NCBI RefSeq assembly: GCF_039941015.1
Contig: NZ_JBDVFI010000045.1
Length of the DNA: 64,000 nucleotides
Direction: 5' to 3' (one strand)
DNA from: Sedimentitalea sp039941015
GTDB taxonomy: Bacteria > Pseudomonadota > Alphaproteobacteria > Rhodobacterales > Rhodobacteraceae
The position numbers and the translations under genes are program-made. This document shows, piece after piece, positions 51,767-60,260 of the stretch (positions within the stretch are counted from its first letter, which is position 1; each line of letters begins with the position of its first letter). The notes under the pieces are model-generated. The model did not search any database, had not been told where the DNA came from, and was given only the letters and a program-made list of their open reading frames with translations.

Positions 51767-53722
51767 ATGCAGAACAGATGGAGTGACCAGGAGGTCGCAT
51801 CTCACACGTGCGATCTGTCCCTGCGGGCCTATACATCGCGGCTGATCGGGCTTGATCCCGCGCTTGTGTTGCATGGCGGCGGAAATACCTCGGTCAAGGC
51901 CAGCCACACCGACCGGTTCGGCAATACCCATGACGCTATCTGGGTCAAGGCCAGCGGATATGATCTTGGCCAGATGTGGGTCGAAGGGTTCACGGGACTA
52001 AAACTGGCCCCCTTGCTGGAACTGGCAGAACTTGAAACCTTGTCAGACAGCGACATGGTAAACGAGGTAAATTGCGCCCGGTTGAATTCGGCGGCTGCCG
52101 CCCCGTCGATCGAAGCCATCGTTCATGCCTTGATCCCGTTCAAGTTCGTAGATCATAGCCACGCGGACGCGGTCCTGACCCTGTCCAACTCTGTCGGAGG
52201 ATGGGAGTTGCTGAACGAGGCGTTTGGTGACGACGTCTTGGTTCTGCCCTACGTGAAACCGGGGTTCGACCTCGCTCGGCAATTTCGCGAGGCCCTGCAG
52301 CAAGGTCTGTTCGCGGATCATGATACGATCATCCTTGGGCATCACGGGGTTTTCACATTTGCCGACAGTGCAAAGGCATCCTATGACCGGATGATCGCGG
52401 TCGTGGATCAGGCCGAAAAGTTCCTCTCCAACCGCTTTGGTTCGCTACCTGCAATTTCTGCGGGCGATCAGGACCCGGAAATGATTGCAAAATCCCGCAA
52501 GGCGGTCTGCGACGCCGCCGGCAAAGCTGTTCTCTCATTGCCTGCGGATGACACTCCCGCCGACCGATTGACGGTTCTGGCAAAGATGGCACGAAAAGGC
52601 ACCCTGACGCCCGAGCATGTCATTCACAACAAACCGTTCCCGGCGCTGTTTCACAACGATCCCGACGCGGCGGTGTCCAGCTTTACCACCGAGTATACAG
52701 CATATTTTGAGCAGTTTGGCGATGACAGCATGACGATGCTCGCGCCCTTCCCTCATTGGGCGATGTTCGACAGCGGCCATACGCGCAGTTTTGGGCCGAA
52801 CTTGCGACGGGCCAGCGTGTCGCGGGATGTGGTCAATGCAACGCTCAGCGCCATGCGCAGGGCCGAGATCATTGGTGGATGGCAAGGGCTCAAACCCGAG
52901 GATCTGTTCGCTCTGGAGTATTGGGAGCTCGAACAATCCAAACTGAAACGCCAAAAACCCGATGCGGTCCTATCAGGCAAGATCGCGGTCGTCAGTGGAG
53001 CGGCCACCGGCATCGGCCGCGCCTGTGCCGAAACCATGCGTGCCAAGGGGGCCGTTGTCGTCGGGCTGGACATCAACCCCGAGATCAGTTCGGTGATGAA
53101 TCAACCGGATTTTGCGTCATTTGTCGTCGACCTGACCGATGAAGCACATGTCCAGAACTGCCTTTCAGAGGTGGTAAGACGCTATGGCGGCATCGACATG
53201 CTTGTGTCCAATGCAGGGGTTTTCAAGACTGGCGATACCGTGGAAAACATGCCCGATGACGTTTGGGACAGCACGCTTGCCGTGAACCTTACCTCGCATC
53301 GCAAACTGGTCCAACACGCGATCCCGTTCCTGCGACACGGGGTCGATCCGTCAATTGTCTTTGTCGGATCGAGGAACGTTCAGGCCCCCGGTGCCGGTGC
53401 CGCGGCCTACTCGGTTTCCAAGGCGGGACTGACCCAACTGATGCGCGTTCTCGCGCTGGAACTGGCACCCGAGGGCATATTGGTCAACGCGATTCATCCG
53501 GATGCAGTGTTTGATACCCGTCTCTGGGATCAGGAAACCCTGCAAAAATCTGCGGATCGGTATGGTCTGACAATTGATGAATACAAGACCCGCAACCTGT
53601 TGCACGCAGAGGTCACGTCACGAGATGTCGGGTTGGCCGTCGCTGCATTCATGGATGGAACCTTGTCCAGAACCACCGGCGCACAACTCCCGGTGGACGG
53701 GGGTAACGACCGGGTGATCTGA
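51767..53722 (+). CDS. Class II aldolase-short-chain dehydrogenase fusion (RhaD/RhaDW-like)
   Basis: The 651-residue protein has an N-terminal class II (zinc) aldolase domain, with LHGGGNTSVK, the zinc histidines in VDHSHADAV and LGHHGVFTF, and a C-terminal SDR from about residue 410: SGAATGIGRACAE, VSNAGVF and the catalytic YSVSK. Similar fusions act as rhamnulose-1-phosphate aldolase/alcohol dehydrogenases, cleaving a ketose phosphate and oxidising the aldehyde product. I start at ATG 51767 with GAGG upstream. It is the last gene of the operon and could split the ketose phosphate made by DhaKL. Confidence 0.88.
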   Translation: MQNRWSDQEVASHTCDLSLRAYTSRLIGLDPALVLHGGGNTSVKASHTDRFGNTHDAIWVKASGYDLGQMWVEGFTGLKLAPLLELAELETLSDSDMVNEVNCARLNSAAAAPSIEAIVHALIPFKFVDHSHADAVLTLSNSVGGWELLNEAFGDDVLVLPYVKPGFDLARQFREALQQGLFADHDTIILGHHGVFTFADSAKASYDRMIAVVDQAEKFLSNRFGSLPAISAGDQDPEMIAKSRKAVCDAAGKAVLSLPADDTPADRLTVLAKMARKGTLTPEHVIHNKPFPALFHNDPDAAVSSFTTEYTAYFEQFGDDSMTMLAPFPHWAMFDSGHTRSFGPNLRRASVSRDVVNATLSAMRRAEIIGGWQGLKPEDLFALEYWELEQSKLKRQKPDAVLSGKIAVVSGAATGIGRACAETMRAKGAVVVGLDINPEISSVMNQPDFASFVVDLTDEAHVQNCLSEVVRRYGGIDMLVSNAGVFKTGDTVENMPDDVWDSTLAVNLTSHRKLVQHAIPFLRHGVDPSIVFVGSRNVQAPGAGAAAYSVSKAGLTQLMRVLALELAPEGILVNAIHPDAVFDTRLWDQETLQKSADRYGLTIDEYKTRNLLHAEVTSRDVGLAVAAFMDGTLSRTTGAQLPVDGGNDRVI

Positions 53723-53796
53723 ACACCTGCGCAGATAGGTGCGTGCTGACGCAGGCTTGAAGCAACTGACGCTCATGCCAGTCTCTTTCGCTTGCC

Positions 53797-54390
53797 TCAG
53801 GAACCGGTTCGCGCCGGCAGAACCAACTGAACGGCAAATCCGAGCAACAGACAGATCAAATGCGCGCTGTCCGCGATCAGATCCAGATCATAACAGATCT
53901 TGACCCCGATTGCGGCAACCACCGCCCCGAGCAAAAGCCATTTCTTCGACCAACTCGCAAGGATCGCACCGATCAGGCCGAACCCGCCAGCCGACATGCC
54001 GACATCAAGCGTCGCCCTTGCATCGGAATGTCCGATCTCCGGTATCGCAGTGACAAGCGGCACGACACCAAAAAGCACGATCATCGTACCAGCCAGGTCG
54101 ATTGCAAAAAATGTGGTCGCAGTGCACAACGTCGATGTGCGCCATTCGAAATAGCCAATGACGGCAGCGGCAAAGATCATTTGCCGAAGGAACATTGCCA
54201 AGTCATGAGACAGAAATGTGGCGGTAAACAGCCGCGTAAGATCGCCACTGACAACCATTTCGTGACTGATACCCCAGTCAGCAAGTGAGTCCGGTGGCAA
54301 CGTGCCGCCCAATGTCCCCGCAAACCAGTTCGCAAGAACCATGACCGACAGAAACAGCAAGGTGAACGGGATGCGCCGGAGGACGCTCAT
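53797..54390 (-). CDS. Rhomboid-like membrane protein
   Basis: The 197-residue protein has about six helices. After helix 1 comes LTRLFTATFLSHDLAMFLRQ, resembling the rhomboid loop/helix 2 (R-L-x-T-x-x-F-L-H). Further on are S133 in GMSAGG, which fits the GxSx catalytic serine, and H177 in SAHLICLLLGF, which fits the catalytic histidine. So it may be an active intramembrane serine protease. It overlaps the YidH-like gene by four bases and ends the mprF operon, so its substrate may be a membrane protein linked to lipid modification. The assignment is by motif only; overall similarity to known rhomboids is low. Confidence 0.65.
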   Translation of the reverse strand: MSVLRRIPFTLLFLSVMVLANWFAGTLGGTLPPDSLADWGISHEMVVSGDLTRLFTATFLSHDLAMFLRQMIFAAAVIGYFEWRTSTLCTATTFFAIDLAGTMIVLFGVVPLVTAIPEIGHSDARATLDVGMSAGGFGLIGAILASWSKKWLLLGAVVAAIGVKICYDLDLIADSAHLICLLLGFAVQLVLPARTGS

Positions 54391-54713
54391 TGCGAGCTCA
54401 CATGAATGCCGAACGCCGCGATCAACCCGAATAGCGCGGCGATCAGCACAAGCAGGAACGCATTGGCCGACAAGGCATTATCGTCAACAAGCTCGGTCGC
54501 CGCAATATTCTTGCGGATGTGCTGCATCCTGAGAAACGCCAGCAATATCACCAGTGCGCCCGCCGCCAGCATCAGCATTTCAGACCACAGCGCAGCCCTT
54601 TCCTGCCCAAGTCGCGCGGCAGCCAGCCCAAAACCGACAATCGCGATGACGGTGCGCACCCAGGCGAGAAAAGTGCGTTCATTTGAGGAATGATCCGCGT
54701 AATTCTCAATCAT
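54387..54713 (-). CDS. YidH-like DUF202 membrane protein
   Basis: The 108-residue protein begins with NERTFLAWVRTVIAIVGFGL, the DUF202/YidH fingerprint, and has three helices. The family is uncharacterised. It starts seven bases after mprF and overlaps the rhomboid-like gene, so all three are cotranscribed. Nothing in the sequence indicates an enzyme site. Confidence 0.88.
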   Translation of the reverse strand: MIENYADHSSNERTFLAWVRTVIAIVGFGLAAARLGQERAALWSEMLMLAAGALVILLAFLRMQHIRKNIAATELVDDNALSANAFLLVLIAALFGLIAAFGIHVSSQ

Positions 54714-54720
54714 CGGTGCC

Positions 54721-57324
54721 TTACCCTACCAAACCCTTGATCCCGCCCGACACCAGAACATTGACCTCGTAAAGAATGCGCGGAGCAGCCAGACCGCCGG
54801 GGCTTGCCAGATAGTTGGGCGTCCAGTCGGGATCGAATTTCTGTTTGAAAGACCGCAGCCCCTCAAAGTGATAGACGTGTTCGCCGTGTTCATAGATGAA
54901 GCCGCCGATACGGTTCCAAAGTGACGACAATTGATGGTTTTCAATGCCTGAAAACGGGGCCGCCCCGAGCGAGAACCAATGGAACCCCTGCTCGGCTCCC
55001 CACAGCATGAGTTCGGCAAAAAGGGCGTCCATCGCGATTTTGGGCCCTTCGGGATCGTAACGCATCAGGTCAAGCGACAGTTCGTGTTTGTTGGCTCCCT
55101 GAAACAGATTGGCAAAGGCGACGATGCGACCGGTTTCGACATGGCGTAGTACTGCGTGGTCAAAGTTGGAAAGATAGGTGTCGTCAAAATAGCCAAGCGA
55201 AAAACCTTTCTCTTCGCCTTGCTTCTCTTTCATCCAGCGGTCCGAAGTACCACGCAATTCGCCAAGCATGGGTGCCAGTTCGGCCTTGGGGATGATGGCA
55301 AATTCATAACCATCGCGTTCGGCCCGACTGCGGGCACCGCGAAATTTCTTTTTGCTGGATCCGTCCAGCGTAAATCCCTGAAGGTTCACGCGCGCGACCT
55401 CGCCGATCTTGAGGATGGACAGCCCAAGATCAAGATAGGTGGCGAGGTATTTCGGCGAGACCGCGTAAAAGGCACATCGCTTTCCGGCGTTGTCGGCCAT
55501 CTCACGCAGCTGCCAGATCAGCTTGCGCCCCGCAGCCTCATCGCCCACGGGTTCCCCTTTGGTGATCAGTGACCCACCCGTGTCGCAATAGGCGATGAAC
55601 GCGCGATTGTCCTCGGAGATCAGGAACGTCTTGTCACCAAGCAGATCAAGCTGGGCCTCGGTATCCTCGCTCTGTGCGATCAGTTCGCGCACGACATCCG
55701 GTATGTCGTGTGGGCCACTGACAGCGCCCCGCCGGTTGAGAAGCGAATTCAGGGCGATCCCCAACAGGACCAGCGCGACGACGACACTGGCCCGCAGGAA
55801 CCGGGACGCATCGCTGTCAAACGCGAACTGCCACCAGAGCGCATCGCGATATTGAACATGGCTGTAGGCGAACAGCCCGATCCAGAAGATGGCCACCAAA
55901 AGGGCAAGAATGCTGACGAGCCAGGTGCCGTTGAGGCGAAAGACCGACGCCGCCTCGACTCTGTAGAACGCCGAACGGAACGCGCCGAGCACGGCGAGCG
56001 AAACGAGCATGCCAACGGCTTCTTCCCAATCGAGACCTTTCGCCAGAGAAGTGACAAATCCGACGATCATCAACCCCATCGCGATCAGCCACGCACGGTG
56101 GAGCTTGCGGTAAAGCCCGCGTGCGATCACGATCAGCAACAGACCAGCAACGCTGCCTGCCAAATGCGATACCTCGACAAACGGCAATGGGATGATATCG
56201 CGCAACACGCCGAAACGTGCGCTCTCGCCCGGCAGGTTTCCCGAGATCAGCAGGATTGATCCGGCCAGCAACGCAACCCCCGACGCGGCCAGCGGGACAA
56301 GCGGGCGGACCAACCGATAGGCCCAGTTCGAACTCTTGGCGATCGCGCCGCGTTGGGTCACGGCCCATGTCAGCGCCAATGCCACCACCGCAACCGCAAA
56401 AGGCAGGACCGAGTAGATCACGCGATACAGCAAAAGCGCCGCCAACATGTCGGGCCGCCCAGCAGCGCCCAGCCCCGCGATCAGGGTTGCTTCGAACACG
56501 CCCAACCCGCCGGGAGAGTGGCTCAGAATGCCAAGCGCGGTCGCGCCCATGAAGATGACAAAGAAATAGACAAAGTTGTCGGCCAAATCTGCTGGCAGCA
56601 GAAAGTAGAGCGTCATCGCCGCGCCCATCAGGTCAAAGACGGCGACCACCATAAGCGAGATCGCCAATCGCCCACCGGGCAGCGGCACTCGAAAGCCCTC
56701 GGCTAATAGACTGCGGGGTGACCGCGAGAGCCAGATCAACAGAACGACCAGCCCGCCCAACAGCGCCGCGCCAACGATTGTCTCAAGCGTCCCGTCAAGC
56801 GGCAACACCTGCGACAGCCCCACAGGATGTGCCAACAGCAATACGCCCATGATGAGCGTCAGCCCCAGCCAGAAAGCGATCCACGAGACCGCAATAATCC
56901 CGGCAACACGCGCAAGATCGACCCCAAGAGAGGCGTAGATCCGATATCGCACGGCCGTCCCTGTCAGGTACGAAAACCCAAGAAGGTTGGAGATCGCCGT
57001 GCCGGTCCCCCCTGCATAGGCGGCGATCCGGTCAGGCACCTGCCCTTTCGCAAGGTTGCGCACCGCAAGGACATCATAGAGCGACAGCGCAAAAAAGCTG
57101 ACAGCGGTTGCGGCAATGGCAAGTGCAATCGCGGTCAGGCTACTGTCGGCAACATCAGCCTTTACCGCGCGCCAACTGACCTTGGAGGACAGCTCATGCA
57201 GGACATAAAACGTGATCGCCACGATCACCAGCGGCACCGCGACACGAATAGCAGGATGCGCAATCAGCCGCGATATGCGCCCCGGCGAGGTTGGCGCGTC
57301 GATCGGCGTTTCACTACCGGCCAT
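54721..57324 (-). CDS. mprF: Bifunctional lysylphosphatidylglycerol synthase/flippase
   Basis: The 867-residue protein has an N-terminal flippase-type membrane domain of about fourteen helices and a C-terminal cytoplasmic acyltransferase-fold domain from about residue 540 (EDNRAFIAYCDTGGSLITKG, GFSLGYFDDTYLSNFDHAVL, ELMLWGAEQGFHWFSLGAAP). MprF transfers lysine or another amino acid from aminoacyl-tRNA to phosphatidylglycerol and flips it outward, reducing negative surface charge and protecting against cationic peptides. It is the first gene of an operon with yidH and the rhomboid-like gene. Whether the amino acid is lysine or alanine cannot be told. Confidence 0.92.
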   Translation of the reverse strand: MAGSETPIDAPTSPGRISRLIAHPAIRVAVPLVIVAITFYVLHELSSKVSWRAVKADVADSSLTAIALAIAATAVSFFALSLYDVLAVRNLAKGQVPDRIAAYAGGTGTAISNLLGFSYLTGTAVRYRIYASLGVDLARVAGIIAVSWIAFWLGLTLIMGVLLLAHPVGLSQVLPLDGTLETIVGAALLGGLVVLLIWLSRSPRSLLAEGFRVPLPGGRLAISLMVVAVFDLMGAAMTLYFLLPADLADNFVYFFVIFMGATALGILSHSPGGLGVFEATLIAGLGAAGRPDMLAALLLYRVIYSVLPFAVAVVALALTWAVTQRGAIAKSSNWAYRLVRPLVPLAASGVALLAGSILLISGNLPGESARFGVLRDIIPLPFVEVSHLAGSVAGLLLIVIARGLYRKLHRAWLIAMGLMIVGFVTSLAKGLDWEEAVGMLVSLAVLGAFRSAFYRVEAASVFRLNGTWLVSILALLVAIFWIGLFAYSHVQYRDALWWQFAFDSDASRFLRASVVVALVLLGIALNSLLNRRGAVSGPHDIPDVVRELIAQSEDTEAQLDLLGDKTFLISEDNRAFIAYCDTGGSLITKGEPVGDEAAGRKLIWQLREMADNAGKRCAFYAVSPKYLATYLDLGLSILKIGEVARVNLQGFTLDGSSKKKFRGARSRAERDGYEFAIIPKAELAPMLGELRGTSDRWMKEKQGEEKGFSLGYFDDTYLSNFDHAVLRHVETGRIVAFANLFQGANKHELSLDLMRYDPEGPKIAMDALFAELMLWGAEQGFHWFSLGAAPFSGIENHQLSSLWNRIGGFIYEHGEHVYHFEGLRSFKQKFDPDWTPNYLASPGGLAAPRILYEVNVLVSGGIKGLVG

Positions 57325-57629
57325 TCGGTCGTTCCTGCAGAACCTCGTTCTGAATGTGCTGCATCTCTGCCAATATGCCCATTGCTGCGCCAGCTGTGCG
57401 AAAGTTTAGCCCAATCCGAAAGCCAAGCTTCGAACTGGCCGATCTCCTCACGACCAGCACTTTAGTACATCGGTGAAATTTGTCAGGTCCAATCTCCACT
57501 CAATCCCGAAAATCACAATAGCAGCATACACTCGCACCAATCAAACGGTCGTACATCAGGGATTTTTCTAGGAGCAGGCGTTCGGCGATCAGGCACCAAT
57601 TGCGGAGCACAGCCCCAGACTGCCAACAC
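57325..57629. other. Intergenic with no supported gene
   Basis: The 305 bases between the leftward mprF start and the end of the BKACE gene contain no frame with family character and no strong hairpin. They must hold the mprF promoter. Confidence 0.4.
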
Positions 57630-58466
57630 TTATGCAGGCACACGCAGCCCAAGAATTTCGCGCGCCTGTCGCCACGTCGCAACCGGCCGCTCGTAGTTTT
57701 CGCAGATCTCAGCGGCGCGACGCACCAGCGCCGCGTTTGAGGGGGCCAGCGTGTCGCGATCAAGCCGGACGTTGTCTTCCAGACCGGTTCGGGCATGGCC
57801 ACCGCTGGAAATCGCCCAGTCGTTCAGCAGCACCTGTCGGGCACCGATACCCGCCGCACACCATGCCACGTTATCCCCAAACAAGCGCTTCACGGTTTCG
57901 ACGTAATAGTCGAACACATGCCGATCCGCTGGCATTGCGTTTTTCACGCCCATCACAAACTGCACATAGGGCGTGTCTTTGATTTGCCCCTTCGCATACA
58001 TATCCGCCGCCTTCAGGATATGGCTAAGGTCAAACGCCTCGATCTCTGGCTTGACCCCATGCTCCAGCATTTCGGAGGCCAGCCAATCGACAAGATTCGG
58101 TGGGTTTTCGTAAACTCTAGTCGGAAAGTTGTTCGAACCGACCGACAGCGATGCCATATCAGGAGCAAGCGGCAACATCCCGCCACGGGTCTTGCCCGCG
58201 CCAGATCGACCGCCGGTTGAGAACTGGATGATCATGCCGGGGCAATGCCTTTCCAACCCTTCCTTCAGCCGCGCGAACTTTTCGGGATCCGAGGATGGGG
58301 TCTGATCATCATTGCGAACATGAGCGTGGCAGATCGAGGCCCCGGCCTCAAACGCCTCGTGAGTCGATTCAACCTGTTCGCTGACCGTGATCGGGACAGC
58401 AGGGTTATTGGCTTTGGTCGGCAGAGAGCCGGTGATCGCCACACAGATGATGCAGGGGTTTGTCAT
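57630..58466 (-). CDS. BKACE (DUF849) beta-keto acid cleavage enzyme
   Basis: The 278-residue TIM-barrel protein has the zinc ligands H47 and H49 in SICHAHVRN and the family segments SLSVGSNNFPTRVYENPPN and WCAAGIGARQ. The BKACE family (3-keto-5-aminohexanoate cleavage enzymes) converts a beta-keto acid plus acetyl-CoA into acetoacetate and a CoA ester. It lies ten bases downstream of pcaG as the last gene of the pobA-pcaCHG operon, so beta-ketoadipate is a natural substrate, giving succinyl-CoA and acetoacetate. No pcaI, pcaJ or pcaF genes are in the window, which fits this, though they may be elsewhere. Confidence 0.88.
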   Translation of the reverse strand: MTNPCIICVAITGSLPTKANNPAVPITVSEQVESTHEAFEAGASICHAHVRNDDQTPSSDPEKFARLKEGLERHCPGMIIQFSTGGRSGAGKTRGGMLPLAPDMASLSVGSNNFPTRVYENPPNLVDWLASEMLEHGVKPEIEAFDLSHILKAADMYAKGQIKDTPYVQFVMGVKNAMPADRHVFDYYVETVKRLFGDNVAWCAAGIGARQVLLNDWAISSGGHARTGLEDNVRLDRDTLAPSNAALVRRAAEICENYERPVATWRQAREILGLRVPA

Positions 58467-58475
58467 TCTTTCCGC

Positions 58476-59090
58476 TCACATATCAAAAAAGATGGTTTCG
58501 TCCGGACCCTGAAGATGGATGTCGAACCGATACACAGCATCTGCGGTTTTCTTGGCCAGTAAGGTCGGGATGCGGTTCTGGTGTTCAATGCGCGTCAGGA
58601 TCGGATCAGCGGCGTTAGCCTCTGTTTCGTCGTCAAAGTAGATGCGCGTGTGCAGGCCAATATTGATGCCACGCGCCACGACCCAGACCGTGATATGCGG
58701 CGCCTGCATGCGCCCATCTGGAAAAGGAACCGCGCCGGGTTTGACCGTTTCAAAGCTGAACTCGCCGGTGTTCATGTCGCCGGGCGAACGCCCCCAGCCG
58801 GTAAAGTTCGGATCGGCCTGCCCGCGGGTTTCGTTTGCGGATGGGAACAGCCCTGCCGCATCCGGTTGCCAGATTTCGATCAGCGCATCGCGCAGCGGGG
58901 TTCCGGTGCCATCATAGACGATACCCTTGATGGTGATTTCCTGCCCCTGAACCGACCCTGTTTTCATCGACGCGCCAAGATCGCCGCCATAGATTTTGAT
59001 GCCGGTGAAATTGGGTGTGCAGCCGATATGGACATAGGGGCCCGCAGTCTGGCTGGGAGATTCCTTGAAATATTCAAGCTTCTGGATCAT
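58476..59090 (-). CDS. pcaG: Protocatechuate 3,4-dioxygenase alpha subunit
   Basis: The 204-residue protein shows the intradiol dioxygenase fold: FKESPSQTAGPYVHIGCTPN at the N-terminus, GVVYDGTG-type turn (here GIVYDGTGTPLRDALIEIWQ), and PDGRMQAPHITVWVVARGI. As usual for alpha subunits it lacks a complete Fe site; the iron is held by PcaH. I start at ATG 59090; an in-frame TTG at 59096 overlaps the pcaH stop. AGGAGG lies within the end of pcaH, so the two subunits are coupled. Confidence 0.95.
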   Translation of the reverse strand: MIQKLEYFKESPSQTAGPYVHIGCTPNFTGIKIYGGDLGASMKTGSVQGQEITIKGIVYDGTGTPLRDALIEIWQPDAAGLFPSANETRGQADPNFTGWGRSPGDMNTGEFSFETVKPGAVPFPDGRMQAPHITVWVVARGINIGLHTRIYFDDETEANAADPILTRIEHQNRIPTLLAKKTADAVYRFDIHLQGPDETIFFDM

Positions 59091-59092
59091 GA

Positions 59093-59830
59093 TCAAAGAC
59101 CCTCCTTGCGGTTCTCGAAACAGGTCTGGCGCCGCCCACGCAGAACCATGTCGAATTTATAGGCGCGGCTGTCCATCGGGACGGTGCGGTGCATGTCTAG
59201 CAGCGCGGTCAGGGCATCCACGGCCTCTTGAGATTTCAACCCTCCAACAATCGGGCAAAGCGGGATATGCGGATCGCCCTCAAAATACATTTGGGTGATC
59301 AGGCGCTGTGCAAAACCATGCCCAAAAATCGAGAAATGGATATGCGCCGGACGCCAGTCGTTCATGCCATTCGGCCAAGGGTAAGGCCCCGGCTGGACAG
59401 AGCGGAATTCATATGATCCATCCTCTGCCGTAATGGTCCGCCCGCATCCGCCGAAATTCGGATCAAGCGCCGCCAGATAGCCTTCTTTCTTGTGACGATA
59501 ACGACCACCTGCATTGGCCTGCCAGAATTCGACCAGGGCACCGGGCACCCCGCGCCCCATTTCGTCCAACACCCGACCATGCACGATGATCCGGGGACCA
59601 ATCGCGCTTTCACCCGGTTTGGCAAAGTTGTGGATCAGGTCGTTGTCCAGTTCCCCAATCAAGTTATGCCCAAAGACCGGAGATGTTTCTTCGCTCATCG
59701 TGGTTGGAAAGGACAGCAATGCGGACTGAGGGCTGCGTTTGACGCTGGTTTTATAGGCAGGCGTCAGTGCGTCTGGCTGCCAATGGCGATCGCGCGGGAC
59801 AAAGCCTCCGGTTTGCTTAATCACGCTCAT
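59093..59830 (-). CDS. pcaH: Protocatechuate 3,4-dioxygenase beta subunit
   Basis: The 245-residue protein carries the non-haem Fe(III) ligands of the family: Y111 in GGRYRHKKEGYL, Y150 in PGPYPWPNG and H163/H165 in RPAHIHFS. With PcaG it cleaves protocatechuate between the hydroxyl groups to give 3-carboxy-cis,cis-muconate. It overlaps pcaC by four bases. All four iron ligands are present, so the enzyme should be active. Confidence 0.97.
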   Translation of the reverse strand: MSVIKQTGGFVPRDRHWQPDALTPAYKTSVKRSPQSALLSFPTTMSEETSPVFGHNLIGELDNDLIHNFAKPGESAIGPRIIVHGRVLDEMGRGVPGALVEFWQANAGGRYRHKKEGYLAALDPNFGGCGRTITAEDGSYEFRSVQPGPYPWPNGMNDWRPAHIHFSIFGHGFAQRLITQMYFEGDPHIPLCPIVGGLKSQEAVDALTALLDMHRTVPMDSRAYKFDMVLRGRRQTCFENRKEGL

Positions 59831-60207
59831 AATTCGACCCCCAGTTCGTTGAATGTCTGTTTGGCAAGTTTAATGGCGTGGTTCGCCTTTGGAACGCCAG
59901 CGTAAACCGCGACATGCATAAACGCCTGTAAAATCTCCTCCGGGCTGGCCCCGGTATTGCGGCTGGCACGGATATGCATCGGGATCTCTTCAAAGTTCCC
60001 GGTCGCCGCCAGCAAGGCCAGCGTCAGCAATGACCGGTCCCGCCGCGAAATCGTGTCATCTGCCCAAAGCGTGCCCCATGCGCCTTCGGTGATCATAGTT
60101 TGAAACGGTTCGTCGAACTTGGATTTGTTGGCCTCAGCGCGGTCGACATGAGCATCGCCAAGAACCTCACGGCGAACCGTCATCCCGGTTTCAAATCGGT
60201 CTTGCAT
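59827..60207 (-). CDS. pcaC: 4-Carboxymuconolactone decarboxylase
   Basis: The 126-residue helical protein has the PcaC pattern FQTMITEGAWGTLWADDTIS, RRDRSLLTLALLAATGN and EEIPMHIRASRNTGASPEEI. It decarboxylates gamma-carboxymuconolactone to beta-ketoadipate enol-lactone. I prefer the ATG at 60207 because AAGGA is eight bases upstream; ATG 60213 is two bases from that site. Its stop overlaps the pcaH start. No pcaD (enol-lactonase) gene follows in this window. Confidence 0.95.
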   Translation of the reverse strand: MQDRFETGMTVRREVLGDAHVDRAEANKSKFDEPFQTMITEGAWGTLWADDTISRRDRSLLTLALLAATGNFEEIPMHIRASRNTGASPEEILQAFMHVAVYAGVPKANHAIKLAKQTFNELGVEL

Positions 60208-60260
60208 GTGCATCTTCCTTGATCATTGTGTCGCCGTGGCCTGTGCGTCACCGCTGCCCA

